From assembly GCF_030409305.1 (NCBI RefSeq), contig NZ_JAUFPQ010000031.1, forward strand, positions 76,570 through 140,569: 64,000 bases of DNA, given 5' to 3'. Shown piece by piece: positions 43,091 to 51,327 of the stretch. The notes beneath the pieces were generated by a model. That model did no database searches. It saw nothing but the letters and a program-made list of their open reading frames with translations, and had not been told where the DNA came from. How positions within the stretch are numbered: the stretch's first letter is position 1; each line of letters opens with the position of its first letter. The stretch is from Halomonas maura (lineage in GTDB: Bacteria > Pseudomonadota > Gammaproteobacteria > Pseudomonadales > Halomonadaceae). Both the position numbers and the translations under genes were made by a program.

Positions 43091-44617
43091 ATGAGTGCCG
43101 ACAAGACCCCGGACGGCCCCGACCTGGCCGCCGGCATCGAACTGAACGCGCTGGCCGAGGGCCAGATGCTCACCGGCCATGTCGGCGAGAAGGCCGTGCT
43201 GCTCGCCCGCAGCGGCGGCGACTTCCACGCCGTCGGGGCCCACTGCACCCACTATGGCGCGCCGCTCGGCGACGGCCTGATCGTCGATGACACCCTGCGC
43301 TGCCCCTGGCACCACGCCTGCTTCAGCCTGCGCAGCGGCGAGGCCCTGGCCGCCCCGGCGCTGGACGGCCTGACCTGCTGGAAGACGGAGGTGGTCGGCG
43401 ACCGGGTGATCGTGCGGGAACGTGCCGACCCGGGGCCCGCGCGCCGCCCGGCCCGCTCGCCGTCCTCGGTGGTGATCGTGGGTGGCGGGGCGGCCGGCGA
43501 GGCGGCCGCGGAGATGCTGCGCCGCGAGGGCTACACCGGGCCGGTGACGATCGTCAGCGATGACACGCACCCACCCTGCGACCGCCCCAACCTCTCCAAG
43601 GACTACCTGGCCGGCACGGCGAAGGCCGCCTGGATTCCCCTGCGCGGCGACGACTTCTATGCGCAGCACGACATCACCCTGCGACTCGCCACCGAGGTGG
43701 TAGCGATCGAGCCCGAGGCCTCGCGACTGCGGCTCGCCGACGGCGAGACGCTCGACTACGGGGCGCTGCTGCTGGCCACCGGCGCCGAGCCGCTGCGCCT
43801 GACGGTGCCTGGTGCCGAGCTGCCCCACGTGCATACCCTGCGCAGCCAGGCCGACAGCGAGGCGCTGATCAGTGCCGTCGAGGCCGGCGCGCGCCGCGCC
43901 GTGGTGGTCGGCGCCAGCTTCATCGGCCTCGAGGTGGCGGCGTCGCTGCGCAAGCGCGGGCTCGAGGTGCGGGTGGTCGCCCCCGAGACGCGCCCGCTGG
44001 CGCGGGTGCTCGGCGAGACGCTGGGTGACTTCATCCGCGCGTTGCACGAGTCGAAGGGGGTGGTCTTCCACCTCGAGGAGCAGGTGGCCGGGATTACCGC
44101 CGATGCCGTCGAGCTGGAGGGCGGCGAGCGCCTCGACGCCGACCTGGTGGTGGTGGGCATCGGCGTGCGCCCGCGCACCGCGCTGGCCGAGGCGGCCGGC
44201 CTCAGGGTGGACGATGGCGTGTGGGTCAGCGACACCCTGGAGACCAGCGTGCCGGGCATCTATGCCGCCGGCGACAGCGCCCGCTGGCCGGACCCGATCA
44301 GCGGCGAGCGCGTGCGCATCGAGCACTGGGCGGTGGCCCAGCGCCAGGGGCAGCGCGCCGCCCGCAACATCCTCGGCGCCGGGGATGCCCGGGCCGCCGT
44401 GCCCTTCTTCTGGAGCCAGCATTACCACATCGCCATCAACTACGTGGGGCATGCCACGCACTGGGAGCGCATCGAGACCGACGGCGACCCCGCGGCCCAC
44501 GACTTCACCGCGCGCTTCATCGCCGATGACCGCCTCCTGGCAATGGCGACGATCTTCCGCGACCGGGAGAGCCTCGAGGCCGAGGCGGAGATGGAGGCCC
44601 GCTTCCAGGCGCCTTGA
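43091..44617 (+). CDS. Rieske-FAD reductase fusion (AIFM3-like)
   Basis: A 508-aa protein with an N-terminal Rieske [2Fe-2S] domain and a C-terminal FAD/NAD oxidoreductase. The Rieske ligands are in VGAHCTHYGAPLGDG (Cys-x-His) near residue 52 and LRCPWHHACFSL (Cys-x2-His) near 70. The FAD site is SVVIVGGGAAGEAAAEML near 126, NAD site AVVVGASFIGLEVAASL near 273, and the C-terminal FAD motif is GIYAAGDSARW. It resembles the ferredoxin-reductase part of dioxygenase systems and AIFM3. An AGGAGATCGCC ribosome site precedes 43091. No oxygenase is adjacent; the partner is unknown. Confidence 0.9.
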   Translation: MSADKTPDGPDLAAGIELNALAEGQMLTGHVGEKAVLLARSGGDFHAVGAHCTHYGAPLGDGLIVDDTLRCPWHHACFSLRSGEALAAPALDGLTCWKTEVVGDRVIVRERADPGPARRPARSPSSVVIVGGGAAGEAAAEMLRREGYTGPVTIVSDDTHPPCDRPNLSKDYLAGTAKAAWIPLRGDDFYAQHDITLRLATEVVAIEPEASRLRLADGETLDYGALLLATGAEPLRLTVPGAELPHVHTLRSQADSEALISAVEAGARRAVVVGASFIGLEVAASLRKRGLEVRVVAPETRPLARVLGETLGDFIRALHESKGVVFHLEEQVAGITADAVELEGGERLDADLVVVGIGVRPRTALAEAAGLRVDDGVWVSDTLETSVPGIYAAGDSARWPDPISGERVRIEHWAVAQRQGQRAARNILGAGDARAAVPFFWSQHYHIAINYVGHATHWERIETDGDPAAHDFTARFIADDRLLAMATIFRDRESLEAEAEMEARFQAP

Positions 44618-44768
44618 CACCGTCACCCTGGCGGGTCGTCCAGCAGAGACTGGCGTGGAAATTGCCCCGGCTGGTGCCTGCTGGCCCGGCCCCACGTCTG
44701 CGTCTCTCGCGAGGAAACGGCCGATGCGATCGACGCCGGGGAGGGCCCTGGCGTCGATCGAGTTGAAG

Positions 44769-45164
44769 TTACTCGGTGGGGGTGGCCATCTCGTCGAATT
44801 CGCTCTTGAACTCCTCCAGGTCATACTGCATCCCGTTCAACACCGTGCTCCAGTGCCGCGTTTGCGCGGCCAGTGCCACCGCCTCGCGAATCTCGTCATC
44901 GGTCGCCCCCGCGGCCCGGGCGCTCGCAGTGTGGGCGTAGGAGCAATACGAGCACGGGATCTGGGCCGCAACGGCGAGGCCGATCAACTCACGGGTCTTG
45001 GCATCGAGTACGGCCTCTTCCCCATTGAGGGCACCCTGCGCCTCCATTGCCGGCTGGAGTGCATGAGCGGGATAGGTCTCGGTGTAGAACTTCGGCGCGT
45101 CCTGGGCCAGGACGGTGCCGGACACCCCGAGAAGCAGGGCGATGGGCAGAACGAAAGCTTTCAT
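44769..45164 (-). CDS. Periplasmic AhpD-like (CMD-fold) protein
   Basis: A 131-aa protein with a signal peptide (MKAFVLPIALLLGVSGTVLA, residues 1-20). Residues ~60-120 hold RELIGLAVAAQIPCSYCSYA, where CSYC is the AhpD-like CxxC pair, then HTASARAAGATDDEIREAVA. AhpD proteins reduce peroxiredoxins; export of one to the periplasm is unusual. The ATG at 45164 follows GGAGGAGGC. The gene is alone on its strand. Confidence 0.85.
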   Translation of the reverse strand: MKAFVLPIALLLGVSGTVLAQDAPKFYTETYPAHALQPAMEAQGALNGEEAVLDAKTRELIGLAVAAQIPCSYCSYAHTASARAAGATDDEIREAVALAAQTRHWSTVLNGMQYDLEEFKSEFDEMATPTE

Positions 45165-45473
45165 CTTGGTGCCTCCTCCAATCAATCATCTGATCACCCA
45201 ATTTCCAGTATAGAAGCGGCAACTTCGGTGGTAGGGCCCCTGCGACGATGCCAACGACGAGCCCTTGGCCTTCGCTTATCAGGTCGTGAGCCTTGCCCCC
45301 GATAGCCGCCGCGAGGAGGCTCAGGGGCGGTCGAAGGGGAGCATGGTCGGCTTGCGCGATGAGGGCCAGGCGAGGCGCGCCGTGTGGCCACGACCGTCGA
45401 TGAAGGCCCGCCTGCGTGCGGGCCGGCAATCCGGAGGCGCCCCCCCGATCACCCCGGCCCGCGCCACTCGCGT
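45165..45473. other. Intergenic region without a recognised feature
   Basis: About 310 bases upstream of the AhpD-like gene and downstream of the nitroreductase gene. The frames are open in places but have no start site or known domain. I see no repeat or terminator. Confidence 0.35.
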
Positions 45474-46109
45474 TCAGGCCATCCGGGCGATGACCCGCTC
45501 TCTCGGCCAGCGCACCTTCTTGAGGCCGGCGAGCCAGTCGGCGTCCTGGTCCCGGTAGCCCAGCGCCACCACCACGGCGCTGCGCAGCCGGCGCGCCTCC
45601 AGGCCGAGCACCGCATCCAGGGCCGCCGGATCGAAGCCCTCCATGGGCGTGGCGTCGACTCGCTCCAGGGCGGCCGCGGCCAGCACCATGCCCATCGCCA
45701 GGTAGGCCTGCTTGGCCGCCCAGTGCCGGCGATCCGCGGCGCTCTCGAAGCCGTTGACCACGCCCTTCAGGGTGTCGCGATAGCCCGCGAGGCGCGCCTC
45801 CTCGAGTCCGCGCTCCCGGGCCACCAGGCGGATCAGCTCGTCGACCTCGGCCTCGCCCGTGGTCTCCCAGGTGGCAAACACCAGCAGGTGCGAGCATTCG
45901 CCGACCTGGGGCTGGTCGAAGGTCGCCGGCCGGCAGCGCTCACGCAGCGCCGGGTCGTCGACCACCACCACCGAGTAGGGCTGCAGGCCGTAGGAGGAGG
46001 GGGCGAGATGGGCCGCATCGAGGATGCGTTCCAGGGTGGCCTCGGGAATGCGCTGGCCGTTCATGCGCTTGGCGGCATAGCGCCAGTGCAGGGCGGTATC
46101 GAGGGACAT
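45474..46109 (-). CDS. NAD(P)H nitroreductase (NfsB/YfkO-like)
   Basis: A 211-aa FMN nitroreductase. ALHWRYAAKRMNGQRIPEAT is the N-terminal FMN site, AAHLAPSSYGLQPYSVVVVD the next, and AKQAYLAMGMVLAAAALERV with TPMEGFDP the later conserved blocks. The ATG at 46109 has GGAGGTCACCGC ahead; the long upstream frame is spurious. It lies 38 nt downstream of the EamA exporter gene and is likely cotranscribed with it, under the divergent MarR regulator. Confidence 0.9.
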   Translation of the reverse strand: MSLDTALHWRYAAKRMNGQRIPEATLERILDAAHLAPSSYGLQPYSVVVVDDPALRERCRPATFDQPQVGECSHLLVFATWETTGEAEVDELIRLVARERGLEEARLAGYRDTLKGVVNGFESAADRRHWAAKQAYLAMGMVLAAAALERVDATPMEGFDPAALDAVLGLEARRLRSAVVVALGYRDQDADWLAGLKKVRWPRERVIARMA

Positions 46110-46147
46110 GCGGTGACCTCCGGGAGTGTCAGGGGAACGAGGTGGCG

Positions 46148-47104
46148 TCAGGGACGCCCGTAGCAGGACGCGTCCGGCGCGGGCCTCGCCGGCCGGGCGG
46201 CGCCGCGCTGGAAGATCAGGGTGCCGGCGACCACCAGGCCGGCGGCCAGCGCCAGGTTGGGTGGGGCGGGCTCGCCGAGTCCCAGCACGGCGACGGCGGT
46301 GCCGACGGTGGCGGCCACCGTGCCGATCTGGCTGAGATACACCGGGCCGGCCAGCCGCTGGAGGATAAAGAAGAACAGGTAAAGCACGGTGAATACCGTC
46401 ACCTCGAGCCCCAGCAAGCCTGCGCTCGCCGGCGAGGCGAGCAGCTCGCCGATCCGCCCGGGCTCCATGGCCAGGCTGAGCGGCAGCAGGGTCAGGGCGG
46501 CCCCGGCCAGCACCAGCGCGGTCAGGTACACCAGCGGAACACCCGCCGGCCAGCGCAGGGTGCGATAGATGTTGCCCAGCGCCAGGGTCACCGGCATCAG
46601 CAGGACCAGCAGCGACCAGCCCAGCGGTCCGCCGCCGGCGCCGGCCTTGGAGAGCGCCAGCACGATGCCGCCGGATAGCCCCAGCAGCACGCCCCCCAGA
46701 CGATCCCAGCGCAGCGCCTCGAGGCGCAGCAGCACGGCCAGCAGCCAGGTCACCAGGATGGGAAAGGCGAAGCTCAGCGAGATGAAGCCCGCCCCGACGT
46801 GACGCACCGCCAGGAAGCCGAGCGCGTTGGGCAGCGCCAGCAGGCTGCCGGCGACGGCGGCGTACTCGAGCACCCGGCGGTCGAGGCGCCAATCGCCGCG
46901 CCGCGGCAGGCCGATCAGCAGCAGGCAGCCACTGGCGCTGGCCAGGGCCACCATCAGGAAGGTCAGGCGAGGCAGGGCCGCCGCGTCCGCGAACTTGGCC
47001 ACGGTCAGCGACATGGCCAGCAGGGTGCCCACCAGCAGCAGGCAGCCCAGGGCCTTGAGCCCGCTGCGATCGTGGCGCTTGTGTCCGGCGTGGGCGTTGG
47101 TCAT
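46148..47104 (-). CDS. EamA/DMT-family transporter
   Basis: A 318-aa membrane protein with about ten hydrophobic segments in two EamA repeats. PNALGFLAVRHVGAGFISLS and LLRLEALRWDRLGGVLLGLS are typical of the first repeat end, and PVYLSQIGTVAATVGTAVAV of the second. The ATG at 47104 follows AGGAGCCCAAGG. It is divergent from a MarR regulator with two palindromes in between, and is followed by a nitroreductase gene. Probable exporter of a small aromatic or amino-acid-like compound. Confidence 0.88.
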   Translation of the reverse strand: MTNAHAGHKRHDRSGLKALGCLLLVGTLLAMSLTVAKFADAAALPRLTFLMVALASASGCLLLIGLPRRGDWRLDRRVLEYAAVAGSLLALPNALGFLAVRHVGAGFISLSFAFPILVTWLLAVLLRLEALRWDRLGGVLLGLSGGIVLALSKAGAGGGPLGWSLLVLLMPVTLALGNIYRTLRWPAGVPLVYLTALVLAGAALTLLPLSLAMEPGRIGELLASPASAGLLGLEVTVFTVLYLFFFILQRLAGPVYLSQIGTVAATVGTAVAVLGLGEPAPPNLALAAGLVVAGTLIFQRGAARPARPAPDASCYGRP

Positions 47105-47125
47105 CCTTGGGCTCCTATAGCTTGG

Positions 47126-47142
47126 CATCGTGTATCACGATG
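47126..47142. promoter_or_regulatory. MarR operator candidate 1
   Basis: CATCGTG-TAT-CACGATG is a perfect palindrome with 7-bp arms, 22 bp from the EamA start. It suits a MarR dimer. Confidence 0.6.
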
Positions 47143-47148
47143 AAAAGA

Positions 47149-47164
47149 ATCTTAGTATCAAGAT
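47149..47164. promoter_or_regulatory. MarR operator candidate 2
   Basis: ATCTTAGTATCAAGAT has 5-bp arms and is close to the palindrome ATCTTGATATCAAGAT recognised by several MarR proteins. It ends 19 bp before the MarR start at 47183. Confidence 0.6.
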
Positions 47165-47182
47165 AAACAGGTGGCAAGTCCC

Positions 47183-47686
47183 ATGAACCGAGTGAGTGTT
47201 GCGATCGACCAGTGGCGCCAGGAACGGCCCGACCTGGACCTGCTGCCCATGGAGCTGACGGCCCGGCTGACCAGCGTCGGCCGACACCTCAGCCAACAAT
47301 ACCTGGACCCCTTCTTCAAGGCGCGGGGCCTGCAGCCCAGGGAGTTCGATGTGCTGGCGACCCTGCGCCGGGCCGGCGCCCCCTACGCGCTGACCCCGAC
47401 CCAGCTGTTCGAGGTGCTGATGCTCTCGTCGGGGGGAATGACCAACCAGCTGGACCGCCTGGAGAGAGCCGGGCTGATCGCCCGACAGCCCAATCCCGCC
47501 GACCGGCGCAGCATGCTGGTGACCCTGACCGAGGCCGGCCTCGGCCTGGTGAACGAGACCGTGCCGCAGCACCTGGACAACGAGGCTCGGGCGCTGGCGA
47601 CGCTGAGCCGCGAGGAGCAGCAGGCCCTCAATGCCCTGCTGGGCAAGTTGCAGGATGGGCTGGAGGCACAGGCTGCCGAATCATGA
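47183..47686 (+). CDS. MarR-family transcriptional regulator
   Basis: A 167-aa winged-helix repressor. GLQPREFDVLATLRRAGAPY, then LSSGGMTNQLDRLERAGLIA and PADRRSMLVTLTEAG give the DNA-binding helix and wing with the conserved DRR. The ATG at 47183 is chosen, with CAGGTGG nine bases upstream; a GTG at 47171 is possible. It is divergent from the EamA-nitroreductase operon and likely represses it until an effector binds. Confidence 0.92.
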   Translation: MNRVSVAIDQWRQERPDLDLLPMELTARLTSVGRHLSQQYLDPFFKARGLQPREFDVLATLRRAGAPYALTPTQLFEVLMLSSGGMTNQLDRLERAGLIARQPNPADRRSMLVTLTEAGLGLVNETVPQHLDNEARALATLSREEQQALNALLGKLQDGLEAQAAES

Positions 47687-47770
47687 ACGCCTGACGAGGC
47701 GGGTCAGCCATCGCCCTCGATGAGCGGCTCGACCCGCCGAGCATCCACGGCCGGTCGCCCGGCGCCGGCG

Positions 47771-48355
47771 CTAGTCCGCATCGATGCGCTTGATCAGCAG
47801 CAGCCAGTCGCCGCCGTGCTTGCCGCCGGGGTAGGGCTCGATCGGCAGCGAGGCCGCTTCGCGAAAGCCCTGGTGCTCGTAGAAGGTCCTGGCCACGCCG
47901 TTCTCGGAGGCGACGATCAGGCTCATCTCGGTACAGCCGGCGGCGATGGCCGAGGCCTCGGCCTGGGCCATCAGCAGGCTGGCGACGCCCCGGCGGCGCG
48001 CCGCCTTGTAGGTGGCGATGGCATTGATGTACCAGCTGCCCGGTGCCTGGGCCTCGAGGCGCAGCAGTGGCTGGACGACCCGCGGGCAGTCGTCGAGATC
48101 ATCGAGGTCGTAGGGATCCGGCAGCCGGTAGTCCAGGATCATCCCCAGCAGCTTCTTCTTCTGCAGGCAGACCTTGGCATGCCGATAGCTGAAGCCGCCC
48201 TCCTCCCGGGCGGCGCGCTGCTCGCCGACGTCCATCGGCGACTCGTTGCCCGTGGTCATCTGCCCCCACAGGTACTCGGGCAGGCCCTCGCCCGCGAGGT
48301 TGATCAGGTAGGCCAGGTCCCTGGCATGGGCCTTGGTGGCATCACGAATGTTCAT
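47771..48355 (-). CDS. GNAT-family N-acetyltransferase
   Basis: A 194-aa acetyltransferase. IRDATKAHARDLAYLINLAG is the N terminus, INAIATYKAARRRGVASLLM the acetyl-CoA loop (R-R-R-G-V/x-x), and SENGVARTFYEHQGFREAAS the last conserved block. The ATG at 48355 follows GGGAGGTGAG. It is divergent from the dehydrogenase gene at 48557. The substrate is unknown. Confidence 0.88.
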   Translation of the reverse strand: MNIRDATKAHARDLAYLINLAGEGLPEYLWGQMTTGNESPMDVGEQRAAREEGGFSYRHAKVCLQKKKLLGMILDYRLPDPYDLDDLDDCPRVVQPLLRLEAQAPGSWYINAIATYKAARRRGVASLLMAQAEASAIAAGCTEMSLIVASENGVARTFYEHQGFREAASLPIEPYPGGKHGGDWLLLIKRIDAD

Positions 48356-48556
48356 CTCACCTCCCGGACGACTGGCCGACACGGAGGACGCCGACTGGCG
48401 CCCCTGCCGATCTCGCTGGGGTCGACACAGCAAGGATAGATAAGGGACCACGATGGCCGGAGGGAATTCCGGGAAAGTCGCCCGACATGCCCCCCGTCTC
48501 GGGGCCCGCCCCCAGGGCTGCTAGCTTGAAGGAAAGCCCCCTGAGAGGACCGGGAC

Positions 48557-49663
48557 ATGAGCGACGCCTTTGAGCTGACCGACGAACTGGGACCGGAGAA
48601 GGTCCTCTACCTGCATGATCCCGCCACCCAACTGCGCGCCATCCTGGTGATCGACAACGTCGCGGCCGGCCCGGCGATCGGCGGGACGCGCATGGCCCCG
48701 GACGTGAGCCTCGAGGAGTGCGCCCGCCTGGCCCGCTCCATGACGCTGAAGAACGCCTCGGCCGGTCTGCCCCACGGCGGGGCCAAGGCGGTGATCTTCG
48801 CCGATCCCCACATGCCCACCGCCGACAAGGAACGGCTGATGCGGGCCTATGGCTACGCGATCCGCGCGGTGACGGACTACATCCCCGGCCCCGACATGGG
48901 CACCGACGAGATCGCCATGGCCTGGGTGCATGACATGACCGGCCGCGCGGTGGGCCTGCCCCGTGAACTCGGCGGCATCCCCCTGGACGAGATCGGTGCC
49001 ACGGGGTACGGCCTGGCCGCGGCCATCGACGAGGCGCAGGCCCATGGCGGCTTCCGGCTCGCGGGGGCACGCATCGCCATCCAGGGCTTCGGCGCCGTGG
49101 GCCAGCATGCGGCGCGCTACCTGGCCGAGCGCGGTGCTCTGCTGGTGGCGGTCAGTGACTCCGCCGGGACCCTGGCACGCCCGCAAGGTCTCGACGTGCC
49201 GGCCCTGATCGACTGGAAACGCGGCGGCCATGGGGTGGCCGAGTTCCGCAGCGGCGAGGCCCGCGAGCGGGACGCCATCATCGATGTCGAGTGCGAGGTG
49301 TGGATTCCCGCGGCGCGTCCGGATGTGCTTCACGAGGGCAACGTGGACCGACTCCGGGCCAGGGTGGTGGCCGAAGGCGCCAACATCCCCGCGACCGAGG
49401 AGGCCGAGCGCCGGCTCGCCGAGCGGGGCGTGCTGGTGTTGCCCGACTTCATCGTCAATGCCGGCGGGGTCATCTGTGCGGCGGTCGAACACGCCAACGG
49501 CAGCCAGGGCGAGGCCCTGGCCCGCATCGAGGAAAAGATCCGCCACAACCTCGACGAGGTGCTCGGCCGGGCCAAGGCCGAGGGCCGGCTGCCCCGCGCG
49601 GCGGCGGTGCAGATGTCGCGGGAGCGGGTGTGTTCCGCGATGCGCTTCCGCCGGCCCTGGTGA
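48557..49663 (+). CDS. Glu/Leu/Phe/Val-type amino-acid dehydrogenase
   Basis: A 368-aa NAD(P)-dependent amino-acid dehydrogenase. SMTLKNASAGLPHGGAKAVI holds the two catalytic lysines (Lys65, Lys77), DMGTDEIAMAW the catalytic Asp region, IAIQGFGAVGQHAARYLAER the coenzyme fold and ANIPATEEAERRLAERG, LPDFIVNAGGVI the closing contacts. It oxidatively deaminates a branched-chain or related amino acid; exact substrate is not certain. An AGAGGACCGGGAC ribosome site precedes 48557. A GC hairpin follows at 49823. Confidence 0.9.
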   Translation: MSDAFELTDELGPEKVLYLHDPATQLRAILVIDNVAAGPAIGGTRMAPDVSLEECARLARSMTLKNASAGLPHGGAKAVIFADPHMPTADKERLMRAYGYAIRAVTDYIPGPDMGTDEIAMAWVHDMTGRAVGLPRELGGIPLDEIGATGYGLAAAIDEAQAHGGFRLAGARIAIQGFGAVGQHAARYLAERGALLVAVSDSAGTLARPQGLDVPALIDWKRGGHGVAEFRSGEARERDAIIDVECEVWIPAARPDVLHEGNVDRLRARVVAEGANIPATEEAERRLAERGVLVLPDFIVNAGGVICAAVEHANGSQGEALARIEEKIRHNLDEVLGRAKAEGRLPRAAAVQMSRERVCSAMRFRRPW

Positions 49664-49822
49664 TGTCCGGATGGAGCGGCACGCGTCGGGGCGTCGATCC
49701 CGCCCGCCTCGACGAGGCGCCGCGCCGCCAGTCGAAGCCGAACGCCATGCACTGAACCAACGGATCTTCCCGGGCCTGAATCCCGAGCGGTGCGCCCACG
49801 AGGTCATCGCGCCCCGATCGAC

Positions 49823-49848
49823 GCGGGCCCGGTCGTCACCGGGCCCGC
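49823..49848. terminator. GC-rich hairpin after the dehydrogenase gene
   Basis: GCGGGCCCGGT and ACCGGGCCCGC form a perfect 11-bp stem with loop CGTC. It lies between the convergent dehydrogenase and secreted-protein genes. No T run follows, so it may be a bidirectional stabiliser instead of a strict terminator. Confidence 0.55.
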
Positions 49849-49874
49849 GGTCATGAGGCGGAGGCGTGGTAGGG

Positions 49875-50327
49875 CTACTGGAAGGTATCGCAGACGGCCG
49901 TCTGGGCCGAGGGATCGTGGCTCTCCACATGGGTGGTAGCCTGGCCGCCCGCCTCGAGGGTCACGCTCCACTGGTGGTCGTTGTCCATGGGATCGCAGTT
50001 GCCGGCGCTGCCGCCGCCGAAGTTCGAATCGATCCAGTAGTGCACGGCATAGCTGCCGCCTTCCTGCATCACGCCGGGAAACTCCAGGGAGAATGCCGGA
50101 TCGCCGTCGGCGGAGACCTCACCGGTCTCCACGGCGATGGTCTCGTCGTTGGCCGTGTCCACCAGCGCCGCCTGGATCGCCTGGCCGCCGTGCGGCCCGT
50201 TGAAGCTGGCATCGCCCTGGAAGGTCAGGTCATGGCCGTCACTGGCCAGGGCCGCGCCTGCCACCAGGGGCAGCGCCAACAGCAGGCCCCGTCCGAGGCG
50301 TGCCGCGCAGAGCATCGTGGTCGTCAT
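49875..50327 (-). CDS. Secreted protein of unknown function
   Basis: A 150-aa protein with a signal peptide (residues ~1-28, RGLLLALPLVAGAALA). The mature part is acidic and beta-rich: ASFNGPHGGQAIQAALVDTA, then MQEGGSYAVHYWIDSNFGGG and two Cys (SAGNCDPMDND, TAVCDTFQ). Repeated His and Asp could bind metal. I did not recognise a family. The ATG at 50327 follows GGGAGGTGCACC. Confidence 0.6.
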   Translation of the reverse strand: MTTTMLCAARLGRGLLLALPLVAGAALASDGHDLTFQGDASFNGPHGGQAIQAALVDTANDETIAVETGEVSADGDPAFSLEFPGVMQEGGSYAVHYWIDSNFGGGSAGNCDPMDNDHQWSVTLEAGGQATTHVESHDPSAQTAVCDTFQ

Positions 50328-50757
50328 GGTGCACCTCCCGAAGAGTGACGGATCAACGTGAAGCCCCGAGGGCTGACTCCAGCATAGTGCCCCATGCCGC
50401 CCAGTGCCGAAGTCGTCGGGCCGGCGATCGGCACGACGCGGACGCCTGGGCGCCTGCCGGCCAGCGGCGCTCCCCGGGCGCACCGCCCTCGAGGGTCACG
50501 GACGCGGGGCAGAATGATTCGAAATGGCTTATATTCTGGTCCACGCCCTGCCCAGGCGGGCTCGACGGTCGCGCCGCGGTGCGGTGAGCGGCCAGGACGA
50601 GGAGGTCCGGCGTTTGCCCAGGCAATATTAAAACGATCGTTTGCATTTCTCGAGCGGCCGGCTAGGCTGATTGACGAACACTGTTTCAAAACCTTCCAGG
50701 GACGGGAGACTCGATCATTCCAGCCCCTCACCCTCGATCCCGCCGCGAGGTTCGCTG
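50328..50757. other. Control region ahead of the fatty-acyl-type operon
   Basis: A 430-bp gap between divergent genes. It contains the palindrome at 50631-50642 and a possible promoter (TTTGCA 50640-50645, TAGGCT 50663-50668, 17 bp apart) that overlaps it. The rest carries no coding sequence. Confidence 0.5.
50631..50642. promoter_or_regulatory. PsrA-like palindrome upstream of the KASIII operon
   Basis: AAACGATCGTTT is a perfect 12-bp palindrome. PsrA, the fatty-acid-responsive TetR protein of Pseudomonas, binds [G/C]AAAC-N2-4-GTTT[G/C]; this site reads AAAAC-GATC-GTTTG, matching on one flank. It overlaps a likely -35 element, consistent with repression. The assignment of PsrA itself is an inference. 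Confidence 0.5.
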
Positions 50758-51327
50758 ATGGATACGCATTCGCTACTGATTCAGGTCCTGCTGTATGTCT
50801 TCCTGCCGCTGTGGGGCATCGCCGGCTTCGTCGACTGGTGCTGCCACCGGGCCACCCGCATCGAGGCGACCTCGGGGCTCAAGGAGTCGCTGGTCCATTC
50901 GCTGATGGGCGTGCAGGTCGGCCTGCCGATCCTGCTGTGCCTGCTCTACCGGGTCAACGTGCTGGTACTGCTGATCTGCCTCGCGGCCTGGCTGCTGCAC
51001 GAGCTGGTGGCCCACTGGGACGTGCACTATGCCGCCCCGCGGCGACATATCAGCATCTGGGAGATGCACGCCCACAGCTACCTGGCCAGCCTGCCGTTCT
51101 ACATGCTGGCCATGATCGTGGTGATCAACTGGCCGGTGATGCGGGACCTGCTGACCCTGGACTGGGCCGGCCAGCTTCGGCTGGTGCCGCTCGACGCGCC
51201 CCATGGCGGCGAGGGTTACCTGCCCGTCTACCTCGGCTTCATGGCCCTGCTGGCATTCTTCCCCTATGCGGAGGAGAACCTGCGTTGCCTGCGCTATGCC
51301 CTCAAGCAGCGAGGGACGACGGCATGA
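50758..51327 (+). CDS. His-rich membrane protein, first gene of lipid-type operon
   Basis: A 189-aa protein with about four hydrophobic segments (8-25, 52-80, 110-125, 157-170). Between the second and third lie WLLHELVAHWDVHYAAPRRH and IWEMHAHSYL, giving His81, His86, His90, His97, His104 and His106; Asp26 and His30 (VDWCCHRATRIE) add more. This spacing recalls membrane diiron hydroxylases or desaturases but does not match a set I can name. Its stop overlaps the next start by 4 nt, so it is coupled to the KASIII-like gene. The ribosome site (GCGAGG) is weak. Confidence 0.7.
   Translation: MDTHSLLIQVLLYVFLPLWGIAGFVDWCCHRATRIEATSGLKESLVHSLMGVQVGLPILLCLLYRVNVLVLLICLAAWLLHELVAHWDVHYAAPRRHISIWEMHAHSYLASLPFYMLAMIVVINWPVMRDLLTLDWAGQLRLVPLDAPHGGEGYLPVYLGFMALLAFFPYAEENLRCLRYALKQRGTTA

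Noticed and set aside
45165..45473. Open frames between the AhpD-like and nitroreductase genes
   Set aside because: No start site or domain was found; composition alone does not support a gene.
46110..46892. Long upstream extension of the 45474 nitroreductase frame
   Set aside because: It overlaps the EamA transporter gene; the ATG at 46109 has a GGAGGT ribosome site and fits the family.
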